Of a stretch of DNA of 64,000 nt, positions 39,057 to 48,443 are shown in pieces. The DNA comes from Salmonella bongori NCTC 12419 (lineage in GTDB: Bacteria > Pseudomonadota > Gammaproteobacteria > Enterobacterales > Enterobacteriaceae). The notes beneath the pieces are model-generated. The model was not told the origin of the DNA and searched no databases. It was given only the letters and a program-made list of their open reading frames with translations. The translations under genes were made by a program, and so were the position numbers. Each line of letters starts with the position of its first letter. Within the stretch, counting starts at the first letter, position 1. The DNA lies in NCBI RefSeq assembly GCF_000252995.1, contig NC_015761.1, forward strand, positions 248,001 through 312,000. Reading direction: 5' to 3'.

Positions 39057-41636
39057 TCAAAATTGATATTTTGCACCGATATAAGCATTTACCTCGTTGT
39101 CAACATCGTGACCAAATTCGGTATTAACGCGGGTATTTGCGCTCCATCTTTCTGAAAACGTTACTTCCATTCCCAATCCGGCATTACCACCGTTAAGATT
39201 CTGGCCAGCAAAACGATAATCGTCGGTATGGAAATCGGTCTTTGTTCCAAATTGTCCAATGTAAGCCAGCTCAACATAAGGTTTCACTTCCACGTTATGT
39301 AACTGGTAGCTTACCCCTGCCTGCATACCAGCCCCGGCAAAGCCGCCATCTTGTTTACCGCTGCTAACATCGCTGTAGCCATCGTTATAACTATCGGTAT
39401 GGGTATTGACATAACCCATGGTTAAATAAGGCCTCAGCCAGGTCTGACGGGTCGCGTTAACTTGCGCGCCGACGCGGCTCTGCACCAGCCAACTACGTCC
39501 ATCGTAATCTCCGCCAGCGGAAAGGTGTCCGTCGCGTCCATTACTGCTATAAGACATATCGCCATAAGTGAATACCGTATCAGCGAACCAGCCCCAATGC
39601 GTCGTATCAGACAGCAACTGTTTCCAACTGGCATAGACGCTGTAGTAATTGCCGTCTATCTTATTGCGGCCATCCAGATGATGATTTAAATCCAGATCGT
39701 TGTGCAGATAGCCAAGCGCCAGGCCAACACCAATCACATTATCGCCACGAATTTGACGGGCAATATCGCTGCCGATCTGAAAGCCGGATATATCGTTGCT
39801 GTATTGTGTAATACCCGCTGTACGATCGCCGCTGGCGTAAATTCCCTGCAACCATAAATGGCTATTACGATCGGTTTTCGCGCTATCGAGCTGGTGGGTA
39901 ATACCGTCCGCTATTCGGTGGATCATATCGTCACTGGCCAGTAAACCCGCCTGGGCGGCCTGAATATCCGCTGCAACGTTACTGGCATCCGGAACTGGCG
40001 CAGGCGGCGTTGGATCTGGTGGTGCCGGGTCTGGCGGTGTTGGCTCCGGTGGCGCCGGGTCTGGTGGTGTCGGATCGGGGGGAGTTGGATCTGGCGGCGT
40101 CGGAGCGTCAGTATAGAAGGTTACGCCCCAGGTTTGGCCTTCATCTGCCGTAGTGGTTTGCGAGCTTACATCCGTCGCCTGATATTTTACATCGTCCATA
40201 ATGTAGGCACCGCTACGAATTGGCGCTAGTGTGCCTGTCGCAAGGCTGCTATTGACTTCGGCCTGCTCTTCATTATCCAGATAAAAATAGGAAACAACGC
40301 CCGTATCAATCAGTGAAGGCGCGAGATAATTCACATTGAAATTTACCGTATCATAGCCGGTAATTTGCATGGCGCTATCCAGTGATTCACCGCCAATGAT
40401 TGCGCCATCATTGACATTGATTGTCAGGTTTTCATTAATATCTTTGTCATTTGAATCAATATTACCGCGATACGTTGTGTTGCTCAGATTTAACGTCATA
40501 TTGGTTCCGGCATCGCTAATATCTGCTTCAGAGTAACTGCTGGCTTCTATATTGCCATTTAATGTTGCATCATCAATGTTCAGAATCATATCGCTGCCGA
40601 CAAGCCGGACTTTACCATTGACTGTCGTGCCATTGCTCAATGATATTTCTGCATTACCGTCGCCCTGCGACTGAGCCGTAATATTGCCATTGATCTGGCT
40701 ATTATTGACGGATAATGACGCGGTTCCCTGGCCGATGGTCTTACGGGACGATTGCGCTAGCAGCATATAATTGACATCGTCGGCAGTGGCTTCGGTGCCA
40801 ATTTGACTATTATTAATCTGAATCTGTGCATCACTACCTTCCGAATAGGCCATAATGCCGTTCTGCACGGTAGAATCGTTAACCATTACATTCGCTTTGC
40901 CGCCATTATCGGTATATACCTGAACGTCCTGACTATGAGCTGGTGTGGAATCCGCATTTAAGCCGATAGCGCTGTTATCTATTTCAACGCTTGCGCCGCC
41001 GCTGCCGGCGTCGGCATAAACCACGCTGGCGTTCGAATTACTGGTATCCGTAGCGGTAATGGTACTGTTCTTTATGACAATGGTATCTTGTGCGTCTTTT
41101 CCCTCGGCCATCGCACGTATGCCCTGGTCAATGTCTGAATGATCCACGGTCGTGGCCGCGTCCAGAGCAGCGTCGACATCCAGCCGACCCGTGAGGACAG
41201 AGTCAGAAACGTTAGCTGTAGCGTTGCCATAGTTGGATTTCAGCCATAAGGCGTCGGCTTGCAAGGCGCCTGTTGACCCTAAATGACTACGCGTAACATT
41301 TGCCGTGATATCGCCGCTGCCGCTGAGTTCAACTGCGCCGCCTTCGGTAGTCAGGTTAGTGGCGGTAAAATTAACAGTACTTCTGGATGAGTCAGCAATA
41401 AGCGTCTGATAATACGATCCGCCCGTATTGATATCACTATCTGTGACGGTCATATCAATACTGCCGTCAGTATAATAAGAGTAGTAATCGTCAGTAATAT
41501 TTATGCCAGAAATATTAACAACCTGATCACCTTTCGTGCTGATATGATTACTGGCATCGGCATAGGCATTATAACTATAAAGCGAATAGGCTATAGCCAG
41601 ACTAATGCTGGACAGTTTCGCTGTTCTAAATTTCAT
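39057..41636 (-). CDS. Autotransporter with pertactin-like passenger
   Basis: The 859-residue type V secretion protein has a signal peptide (about 1-26, ending YNAYA), a passenger (about 27-505) made of Asn/Ser/Asp-rich beta-helix repeats, a proline-rich linker of repeated PDPTPP / PDPAPP units (about 509-549), and a C-terminal 12-strand beta domain (about 585-859) ending in YQF. Passenger repeats follow the pattern V-x-N-S-x-I. The sequence resembles the predicted VirG/IcsA-like autotransporter next to pagN in Typhimurium (STM0307, from memory). It is likely surface-displayed and adhesive; the ligand is unknown. Confidence 0.85.
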   Translation of the reverse strand: MKFRTAKLSSISLAIAYSLYSYNAYADASNHISTKGDQVVNISGINITDDYYSYYTDGSIDMTVTDSDINTGGSYYQTLIADSSRSTVNFTATNLTTEGGAVELSGSGDITANVTRSHLGSTGALQADALWLKSNYGNATANVSDSVLTGRLDVDAALDAATTVDHSDIDQGIRAMAEGKDAQDTIVIKNSTITATDTSNSNASVVYADAGSGGASVEIDNSAIGLNADSTPAHSQDVQVYTDNGGKANVMVNDSTVQNGIMAYSEGSDAQIQINNSQIGTEATADDVNYMLLAQSSRKTIGQGTASLSVNNSQINGNITAQSQGDGNAEISLSNGTTVNGKVRLVGSDMILNIDDATLNGNIEASSYSEADISDAGTNMTLNLSNTTYRGNIDSNDKDINENLTINVNDGAIIGGESLDSAMQITGYDTVNFNVNYLAPSLIDTGVVSYFYLDNEEQAEVNSSLATGTLAPIRSGAYIMDDVKYQATDVSSQTTTADEGQTWGVTFYTDAPTPPDPTPPDPTPPDPAPPEPTPPDPAPPDPTPPAPVPDASNVAADIQAAQAGLLASDDMIHRIADGITHQLDSAKTDRNSHLWLQGIYASGDRTAGITQYSNDISGFQIGSDIARQIRGDNVIGVGLALGYLHNDLDLNHHLDGRNKIDGNYYSVYASWKQLLSDTTHWGWFADTVFTYGDMSYSSNGRDGHLSAGGDYDGRSWLVQSRVGAQVNATRQTWLRPYLTMGYVNTHTDSYNDGYSDVSSGKQDGGFAGAGMQAGVSYQLHNVEVKPYVELAYIGQFGTKTDFHTDDYRFAGQNLNGGNAGLGMEVTFSERWSANTRVNTEFGHDVDNEVNAYIGAKYQF

Positions 41637-41878
41637 GGGTAACTGGCCCGTTATAAGAGGGAATGAAAATAAAATTTATTAATATTAATTTGATGTATTT
41701 TAAATGCGCGGTGATATTTGCAGAAATGCTTTTTCTGTCCAAAAAAAGATTTTATAAATAATGCTTTCGTTATCAGTGGGTTATTCGTTGAGGGAAATGC
41801 CGTCAGAAAAAATGTAGATAAATTTATACCTGTTCCGGGATAAAGCCCGTTATTCGTAAATAACGGGCACTAAAATAC
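41637..41878. other. AT-rich upstream region of the autotransporter gene
   Basis: About 240 bases of low GC sequence (for example 41660-41770) without an open frame. It should contain the autotransporter promoter. A stem GCCCGTTATT / AATAACGGGC at 41845-41868 lies just after the end of the Spy-like gene and may stop its transcript. Confidence 0.5.
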
Positions 41879-42286
41879 TTACTCAAGCGCCTGGGTGAGA
41901 TCCTGCTGTACCTGTTGACGCTGCTCTGGAGTCAAGACTTTGCTTAAATCGAAATAATATTTGACCCGATAATAGCGGGCCTGTTGTTCTACGTTGCTGA
42001 AAGCCGCAAGCTGCTGTTTCACTGCGGCGTCATCCCATTTTCCAGATTTAATTACCTCAATCAGCGCGCCATCTTTAATTCCCTTCATAGAAATCTGGCT
42101 GACGTTGGTTTCCAGTTGTTGGTGAAGTTTTTTGATCTGCGCAATCTGATCGTTGGTCAGTTTCAGGTGCTGTACAATCGGATCCTGAGCGGGTAGGGGC
42201 GGGTTAGGAACTGCGGTGGCGAAAGCGCCAAAAGAAATGCCCGCCAGAGTGGCTGCCAGTAAAGATGTGCGTACAAAATTTTTCAT
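41879..42286 (-). CDS. Spy/CpxP-like periplasmic protein (LTxxQ family)
   Basis: The 135-residue precursor has a signal peptide (1-23, ending FGAFA), then a helical domain with the two LTxxQ motifs that define the Spy/CpxP/ZraP family: LTNDQ at 43-47 and LTPEQ at 118-122. Spy is an ATP-independent periplasmic chaperone and CpxP a stress-responsive adaptor; this protein is neither exactly, so I give no symbol. Envelope stress control is plausible but not shown. It lies where Salmonella differs from E. coli (yafT/yafU in K-12). Confidence 0.82.
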   Translation of the reverse strand: MKNFVRTSLLAATLAGISFGAFATAVPNPPLPAQDPIVQHLKLTNDQIAQIKKLHQQLETNVSQISMKGIKDGALIEVIKSGKWDDAAVKQQLAAFSNVEQQARYYRVKYYFDLSKVLTPEQRQQVQQDLTQALE

Positions 42287-42457
42287 GGAGATATCCTGAT
42301 AAAGGAATGATTAGCCGTCTTTATCACCCGCGAACGGCGAGTGATTATCTGAGTCAGAATACGACGCCAGTCCCATTGCGCCACGCGAATTTGTTTTACG
42401 GAGGGTTACGGAGTGAAACAATCCCGCGACAGGAGGCGTCGTCCCACAGCAAGGTTG

Positions 42458-43225
42458 TTACAAGGTGAATGGATCAGCATCGCGCCACGCTGGAAATTTT
42501 TCGCGATAGTCCTGCAATGCGGCAAGAGAAAGATCGGCATCGATGCGTGTCGCCTGGTGCGGATCGGCGGTAGCGATAATATCGCCCTGGGGATTAATCA
42601 CCCGACTGTCACCGCGATAATGAAATCCGTTGCCATCAGTACCAACCCGGTTACAACCTGCGACATACGCCTGGTTTTCTATAGCGCGAGCCGTCAGTAA
42701 GGTTTGCCAGTGTAGCGAGCGCGGCGCGGGCCAGTTCGCTACGTATAGCGCCAGATCGTAATCATTACGGTTGCGTGACCATACCGGAAAGCGCAGATCG
42801 TAACAGATCAGTGGCAGGATACGCCAACCACGCCACTGTACGATGACGCGTTCGTCGCCTGCGGTATAATGCTGATGTTCATCCGCCATACGAAATAGAT
42901 GGCGTTTATCAGAGAAATGGACCTTGCCTTCCGGTTCAACAAGTAAGAAGCGGTTTACGGCCCCGCGCTCGGTCTGTAGCGCCGCGCTGCTGGCAATCAG
43001 AGCGTCAGTTTGTCGGGCTTTGGCCTGCATCCACGCAATCACACTCGCTTGTGAAAGCGAGTTATTAGCGGCCTCCATCGCAAAGCCAGTGGTGAACATT
43101 TCAGGCAGAACAATCACATCCCGGCCAGACACGAGCTCCAGCTGTCTGTCAAAATGACGCAGATTCGCCGGGCCGTCCATCCAGACTAAAGGGTGTTGCA
43201 GCAGAGTAATTTTCAAACCAGACAC
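42458..43225 (-). CDS. yafV: YafV, omega-amidase of the nitrilase superfamily
   Basis: YafV hydrolyses omega-amides such as 2-oxoglutaramate and 2-oxosuccinamate in the family. The 255-residue product has the full catalytic triad: Glu42 (LPEMF), Lys107 (SDKRHL) and Cys141 (LICYDLRFP). In E. coli ivy lies between yafV and fadE; here only 106 bases separate them, with the fadE terminator between. Confidence 0.94.
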   Translation of the reverse strand: MSGLKITLLQHPLVWMDGPANLRHFDRQLELVSGRDVIVLPEMFTTGFAMEAANNSLSQASVIAWMQAKARQTDALIASSAALQTERGAVNRFLLVEPEGKVHFSDKRHLFRMADEHQHYTAGDERVIVQWRGWRILPLICYDLRFPVWSRNRNDYDLALYVANWPAPRSLHWQTLLTARAIENQAYVAGCNRVGTDGNGFHYRGDSRVINPQGDIIATADPHQATRIDADLSLAALQDYREKFPAWRDADPFTL

Positions 43226-43290
43226 GATCGGAGCTCCTCATAGAACAGCGTTTCTACACTGTAGCATGAGCAATGATAAAAAAGCGGCAA

Positions 43291-43314
43291 GAAAAAGCCC
43301 CGCAAAAGCGGGGC
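43291..43314 (-). terminator. Terminator of fadE
   Basis: A stem GCCCCGC / GCGGGGC with an AAAA loop is followed on the minus strand by TTTTTC, 18 bases beyond the fadE stop. Confidence 0.9.
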
Positions 43315-43331
43315 CGGGAAGGGGGGACTGA

Positions 43332-45776
43332 TTATGCGGCTTCGACTTTACGTACTTTCTCCGGCAACTTTACCGGTGTAGTCGCCAGCGCTTCAGGCTC
43401 AAAATCATCAACGTTAATACTACGCAGACGGCTTTCTTCCGCTTTTACCAGAATGGCGGCTTCATCCTTATCGATAAGTCCCTTCGCCAGAGCATTACGC
43501 GCCAGTTCATCCAGACGGGTAAATGGCAGATTTTTACCCAACTCTTTGCAGATACGCTGGTGGATAGGATCGGCGGCGATGACGTCACGCAGCGCTTCCT
43601 CCAGTAAACCGACCGGATTATGTTCGGTTGGCGTCAGATACTGACCACGCCCAATGCGTGAGCGTGTGGCGTTTGGCATCTGCAGGATTTTCGCAACGGC
43701 ATGATCCAACTTATCTGATGGGGCCAGATAATGACGGCCAGTCGGGAAGATCATCGCGGTGAGCAACCCGGCGACGACGCGATTCGGGAAGTTTTGCAGT
43801 AAATCGTCCATCGCCTGTTCGGCACGGTACAATGCATCCTGTACACCCCAGTGAACCAGCGGCAGATCGGCTTCGTGGCGACCTTCATCGTCGTAACGCT
43901 TCAGTACGGCTGAGGCCAGATAAAGCTGACTCAAGACATCGCCCAGACGTGCGGAGATACGTTCGCGACGCTTCAGGCTACCGCCCAGTACCGCCATTGA
44001 TACATCGGACAGCAGAGCCAGATTCGCGCTCAGCCGGTTCAGATGCTGATAATAACGCTTAGTGGCATCGCCGGTGGGCGTATGGCTCGTTAAACCACGG
44101 GTCAGACCAAGCCAGAAGCTGCGAACCGTATTGCTGCCGACATGACCAATATGTTTAAACAGCAGCTTATCGAATGCGTTCACGTCGTTATTCTGCGCTG
44201 CGGTCATCTCTTCCAGTACATAAGGATGGCAGCGAATAGCGCCCTGACCAAAGATCATCATGCTGCGGGTCAGAATATTGGCGCCTTCAACGGTAATTGC
44301 GATAGGTGCCCCCTGGTAAGCGCGCGCCAGGAAGTTACTCTCGCCCAGCATAATGCCTTTACCGCCTGTGATATCCATCGCGTCAATAATCGATTGCTGA
44401 CCGCGGTGAGTGCAGTGATACTTGACGATAGCCGACAGTACCGCTGGTTTTTCCCCCAGCATAATGCCGTAGGTGATCAGCGATGCAGCGGCATCCATCA
44501 CATAAGCGTTGCCCGCAATGCGCGCCAGCGGTTCTTCAATACCTTCCATCTTGCCGATGGAAATTTTGAACTGGCGACGAATGTGAGCATAAGCACCGGT
44601 TGCCAGCGCGACGGATTTCACGCTGCCGGTAGAGTTGGACGGCAGGGTAATACCGCGTCCTACTGACAGACATTCCACCAGCATACGCCAGCCCTGTCCG
44701 GCCATTTTTGGACCGCCGATAATATAATCAATAGGCACGAAAATATCGTTACCACGGGTGGGACCATTCTGGAATGGAACGTTGAGCGGGAAGTGACGAC
44801 GGCCAATTTCCACTCCGGGTGTTGATGTGGGGATTAAGGCACAGGTAATACCCAGTTCTTCTTCCCCGCCTAACAATTTATCCGGATCGGAGAGCTTAAA
44901 CGCCAGCCCTAACACGGTGGCGATGGGGGCCAGCGTAATATAACGCTTGTTCCAGGTTAGACGCATACCCAGTACCTGCTGCCCCTGCCAGTCGCCCATG
45001 CAGACGACGCCGGTATCCGGAATCGCTCCCGCATCAGAACCCGCTTCCGGGCTGGTCAACGCGAAACAAGGGATCTCCTGGCCGCGCGCCAGACGCGGCA
45101 GATAGTAATTCTTCTGTTCTTCCGTACCATAATGCTGCAACAATTCGCCCGGACCGAGTGAGTTAGGGACGCCGACGGTAATCGCCAGAATCCCGGAGAC
45201 GCCGGAAAGTTTTTGCAGTACGCGGGATTGCGCATAAGCAGAGAACTCCAGCCCGCCGTACTCTTTTTTAATGATCATCGCGAAGAAACGATGCTCTTTC
45301 AGGTAAGCCCACAGTTCCGGCGGCAGATCCGCCAGTTCATGGGTAATCTGAAAGTCGTTCGCCATCCGGCACGCTTCTTCTACCGGGCCGTCGAGAAACG
45401 CCTGTTCTTCTGCGGTCAGGCGCGGTTGAGGATAGTTGTGCAATTTTTTCCAGTCAGGTTTGCCCTGGAAAAGATCGCCTTCCCACCAGGTCGTACCGGC
45501 ATCAATCGCTTCTTTCTCGGTACGCGACATTGGCGGCATGACCTTACGGAAGCCGCGAAACACTGGCGCGGAAATCATCGATTTACGCATCGGCGTGACG
45601 TTAAACGGTACGAGGATAATGGCCAGAGGAACCAGCAGCCAGATGGACCACAGGCCAGCGACGCCAAGCGCAGCGGTCCAGGCGAGCAGAATCAGGCTGC
45701 TGAGAAATAAGCTCACGCGGTGATAGAACAATGCGCCGAGCAGAATAATAGTCGCGAGAATACTCAAAATCATCAT
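43332..45776 (-). CDS. fadE: FadE, acyl-CoA dehydrogenase
   Basis: FadE introduces the first double bond in fatty acid beta-oxidation and is the sole enzyme for this step in aerobic growth in Salmonella/E. coli. The 814-residue product has two or three N-terminal membrane-anchoring hydrophobic segments (1-55), an acyl-CoA dehydrogenase core (about 80-560, with CFALTSPEAGSDAG for FAD binding) and a long C-terminal extension. The start reads ATGATG; I took the first. A FadR-like operator lies 25-40 bases upstream, so repression is lifted by long-chain acyl-CoA. Confidence 0.96.
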   Translation of the reverse strand: MMILSILATIILLGALFYHRVSLFLSSLILLAWTAALGVAGLWSIWLLVPLAIILVPFNVTPMRKSMISAPVFRGFRKVMPPMSRTEKEAIDAGTTWWEGDLFQGKPDWKKLHNYPQPRLTAEEQAFLDGPVEEACRMANDFQITHELADLPPELWAYLKEHRFFAMIIKKEYGGLEFSAYAQSRVLQKLSGVSGILAITVGVPNSLGPGELLQHYGTEEQKNYYLPRLARGQEIPCFALTSPEAGSDAGAIPDTGVVCMGDWQGQQVLGMRLTWNKRYITLAPIATVLGLAFKLSDPDKLLGGEEELGITCALIPTSTPGVEIGRRHFPLNVPFQNGPTRGNDIFVPIDYIIGGPKMAGQGWRMLVECLSVGRGITLPSNSTGSVKSVALATGAYAHIRRQFKISIGKMEGIEEPLARIAGNAYVMDAAASLITYGIMLGEKPAVLSAIVKYHCTHRGQQSIIDAMDITGGKGIMLGESNFLARAYQGAPIAITVEGANILTRSMMIFGQGAIRCHPYVLEEMTAAQNNDVNAFDKLLFKHIGHVGSNTVRSFWLGLTRGLTSHTPTGDATKRYYQHLNRLSANLALLSDVSMAVLGGSLKRRERISARLGDVLSQLYLASAVLKRYDDEGRHEADLPLVHWGVQDALYRAEQAMDDLLQNFPNRVVAGLLTAMIFPTGRHYLAPSDKLDHAVAKILQMPNATRSRIGRGQYLTPTEHNPVGLLEEALRDVIAADPIHQRICKELGKNLPFTRLDELARNALAKGLIDKDEAAILVKAEESRLRSINVDDFEPEALATTPVKLPEKVRKVEAA

Positions 45777-45798
45777 AACGAAAAGCTCCCTTGCTTGT

Positions 45799-45817
45799 AG
45801 GAGGTCTGACCACTTGT
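45799..45817 (-). promoter_or_regulatory. FadR operator upstream of fadE
   Basis: On the minus strand the sequence reads AAGTGGTCAGACCTCCTAC, matching the FadR consensus TGGTCNGACC core exactly. It lies about 25 bases before the fadE start. FadR repression of fadE is established in E. coli; binding here is inferred from the match. Confidence 0.75.
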
Positions 45818-46016
45818 GATGATTAAGGTTGTAGTGGATGTAAATTCTTTTAGCAATGTGTTTACAAAATAATTACAACAAAGCTCACATTGTTGCCGTT
45901 TTTAGTGGCACGAAAAATCAAAAGCGCGAGGCGTTATTACGGCTTATGCTTCTCGGGTGTACTGCTATCCGGTACACTGCATTCTGTCATTTACATTCAT
46001 GCTGAAGGATATCCTC

Positions 46017-46595
46017 ATGTACCAGGATCTTATTCGTAACGAACTGAACGAAGCGGCGGAAACGCTGGCTAATTTTTTAAAAGATGATGCCAATATTCAC
46101 GCCATTCAGCGCGCGGCGGTCCTGCTGGCAGACAGTTTTAAAGCGGGTGGTAAGGTACTTTCTTGTGGTAACGGCGGTTCTCACTGCGATGCGATGCACT
46201 TTGCTGAAGAACTGACAGGCCGCTACCGTGAAAATCGTCCGGGTTATCCGGCGATTGCGATTTCTGATGTTAGCCATATTTCCTGCGTCAGTAATGATTT
46301 CGGTTATGACTATATTTTCTCCCGTTACGTTGAGGCGGTAGGGCGCGAGGGTGATGTCCTGCTGGGCATCTCTACCTCCGGGAACTCCGGGAATGTGATT
46401 AAAGCGATTGCCGCAGCCCGTGAAAAAGGCATGAAAGTGATTACATTGACGGGCAAGGATGGCGGCAAAATGGCGGGTACGGCGGATATTGAAATTCGCG
46501 TGCCGCATTTTGGATATGCCGATCGTATTCAGGAAATCCACATCAAAGTAATTCATATCCTGATTCAACTGATCGAAAAAGAGATGGTTAAATAA
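46017..46595 (+). CDS. gmhA: GmhA, sedoheptulose-7-phosphate isomerase
   Basis: GmhA converts sedoheptulose 7-phosphate to D-glycero-D-manno-heptose 7-phosphate, the first step to LPS core heptose, upstream of GmhB (23.5 kb). The 192-residue SIS-domain protein has [20 protein letters not shown] and [11 protein letters not shown], the phosphosugar-binding loops. I chose the ATG at 46017 behind AAGGATATCC from family length; the frame continues upstream without a counterpart. Confidence 0.96.
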
Positions 46596-46617
46596 GCGGA
46601 TATTTTTTTCCGTACTC

Positions 46618-46680
46618 TGCCGGATGGTGATGTCGAGCGTCTTATTCGGCCTGGATGCGCGCAGGGCTTAATACTGTGCG
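46618..46680. repeat. REP-like sequence between gmhA and yafJ
   Basis: GCCGGATGGTGATG and CTTATTCGGCCTGGATGCG resemble a degenerate REP unit. It lies 23 to 85 bases after gmhA and could protect the gmhA transcript end. Confidence 0.5.
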
Positions 46681-46716
46681 CCATCTGACGATGAATCGTT
46701 TTAAGGCAGGTGATGT

Positions 46717-47484
46717 ATGTGCGAATTGCTTGGGATGAGCGCTAATGTGCCAACGGATATCTGCTTTAGCTTCACCGGGCTGGTGCAGCGTGGCGGTGGA
46801 ACCGGACCGCATAAGGATGGCTGGGGAATTACCTTTTACGAAGGAAAGGGCTGTCGCACGTTCAAAGATCCGCAACCCAGCTATCATTCGCCGATTGCTA
46901 AACTGGTACAAGATTACCCGATTAAATCTTGCTCGGTTATCGCGCATATCCGCCAGGCCAATCGGGGCGAAGTGGCGCTGGAAAATACGCATCCTTTTAC
47001 TCGTGAGTTATGGGGACGAAACTGGACTTATGCCCATAACGGCCAACTGACAGGCTATAAAACGCTGGAAACCGGTAACTTTCGCCCGGTGGGCGAAACT
47101 GACAGTGAAAAAGCCTTTTGCTGGCTCTTGTATAAATTAACCCAACGTTACCCCCGTACGCCGGGCAACATGACGGCGGTATTTAAATACATTGCGACGT
47201 TAGCGACGGCATTACGCGAGAAGGGCGTTTTCAATATGCTGCTGTCAGATGGGCGGTATGTGATGGCGTTTTGCTCGACGCATCTGCACTGGATCACTCG
47301 CCGGGCGCCGTTTGGTGTGGCCACGCTGGTGGATCAGGATATGGAAATCGATTTCAGTTCACAAACCACGCCCAATGACGTGGTTACCGTGATTGCTACC
47401 CAACCGCTGACGGGGAATGAAACCTGGCAAAAGATTATGCCAGGCGAATGGGCATTATTTTGTCTCGGAGAGCGTGTAATTTGA
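46717..47484 (+). CDS. yafJ: YafJ, class II glutamine amidotransferase-like protein
   Basis: The 255-residue product starts MCELLGMS, so Cys2 would be the N-terminal nucleophile of class II glutaminases after Met removal; HIRQANRG and HNGQL further match the glutamine pocket. No synthetase domain is attached, so the ammonia acceptor is unknown. Its last 30 bases overlap the end of convergent yafK. Confidence 0.92.
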   Translation: MCELLGMSANVPTDICFSFTGLVQRGGGTGPHKDGWGITFYEGKGCRTFKDPQPSYHSPIAKLVQDYPIKSCSVIAHIRQANRGEVALENTHPFTRELWGRNWTYAHNGQLTGYKTLETGNFRPVGETDSEKAFCWLLYKLTQRYPRTPGNMTAVFKYIATLATALREKGVFNMLLSDGRYVMAFCSTHLHWITRRAPFGVATLVDQDMEIDFSSQTTPNDVVTVIATQPLTGNETWQKIMPGEWALFCLGERVI

Positions 47485-48195
47485 GGCCAGTTGCGGTTGA
47501 ACCACTTCGTGACTCAACGGCTTGCTTACGACGTAGCGCCCATCAACAATAGAAACGATCGGCGGCTTATGCGTCTGCTCAAAGTAATCGTAACCGGGTT
47601 TTAGCTGCGCCCAGAAGTCTTTGTAATAAGAGTATTTATGGCGCTGCATATTGGCGTCAGTCATCCGGAACGGATAAATACTCACCTGCACGCTCGGTTG
47701 GCCAAAGACCAACGCGGCGGTGACAAACTGAAAAATCTCATCAATGCCGCTGTCGGTCATGGCATAGCAGCCGACGGAAACACAGGCGCCATGAATCATC
47801 AGGTATTTACCATCGTAGCCATGCGCGCGATCATAGGCATTGGGAAAACCGATGTTAATGGCCTTATAAAAACGGCTGTCTGGCTTGAGCTGGTTGCGCT
47901 GAACGTTATAGAACCCTTCCGGGCTTTTAAAATCGCCCTGGCGGCGCTTCGGGCCTAACCCGCCGGAATAGTTACAAATTTTGTAGCTATCCAGTAACTG
48001 ATATTGCTCGCCCATTTTGACGTAGAGATCAAGGGTACGCTCTTCTTTAAAAATCTGAATATAGACCGGCGAGCCCATTAACTGCTGCTTATACTCTTTA
48101 CTGACCGGCGTGACGGGGCTGCTGCTGCTCAGCAAACCGGCAAATGAGAAGCACGGTATCAGAAGCATCGCAAGAAAAAATGCGATTTTACGCAT
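47455..48195 (-). CDS. dpaA: YafK/DpaA, L,D-transpeptidase-fold enzyme that detaches Lpp from peptidoglycan
   Basis: The 246-residue precursor has a signal peptide (1-19) and a YkuD fold with the catalytic region IHGACVSVGCYAM, where His135 and Cys143 form the active site. In E. coli DpaA (YafK, LdtF) cleaves the bond between Braun lipoprotein and the peptidoglycan stem, opposing ErfK, YbiS and YcfS. The convergent 30-base overlap with yafJ is conserved context. Confidence 0.93.
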   Translation of the reverse strand: MRKIAFFLAMLLIPCFSFAGLLSSSSPVTPVSKEYKQQLMGSPVYIQIFKEERTLDLYVKMGEQYQLLDSYKICNYSGGLGPKRRQGDFKSPEGFYNVQRNQLKPDSRFYKAINIGFPNAYDRAHGYDGKYLMIHGACVSVGCYAMTDSGIDEIFQFVTAALVFGQPSVQVSIYPFRMTDANMQRHKYSYYKDFWAQLKPGYDYFEQTHKPPIVSIVDGRYVVSKPLSHEVVQPQLASNYTLSETK

Positions 48196-48408
48196 ACTGC
48201 TTGTTCCTTGATAAAACGGTTACACACGCCAGAACGGCAAAAGAGTTCCCAAATCGGAGTAATCTGGATTTGGAGCGCTCACATTAGCACCACAGCAGTT
48301 TTTCGCAAGTCCCCGTTTGTACGTTTACAATTTTCTCGTCTTTTCGCGTTATCCTGTTATCGAATTCGCCGTTTTTTAAACCAGTGTCTCTTTGCGCACA
48401 ATAAAGCA

Positions 48409-48428
48409 TACTGTATACTTAAACAGTG
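48409..48428 (+). promoter_or_regulatory. LexA box of dinB
   Basis: TACTGTATACTTAAACAGTG fits the SOS box CTG-N10-CAG with flanking TA and TG, 15 bases before the dinB start. It places dinB under LexA control; the match is direct and the control is known in E. coli. Confidence 0.92.
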
Positions 48429-48443
48429 TTGCGAGGGCGAACG

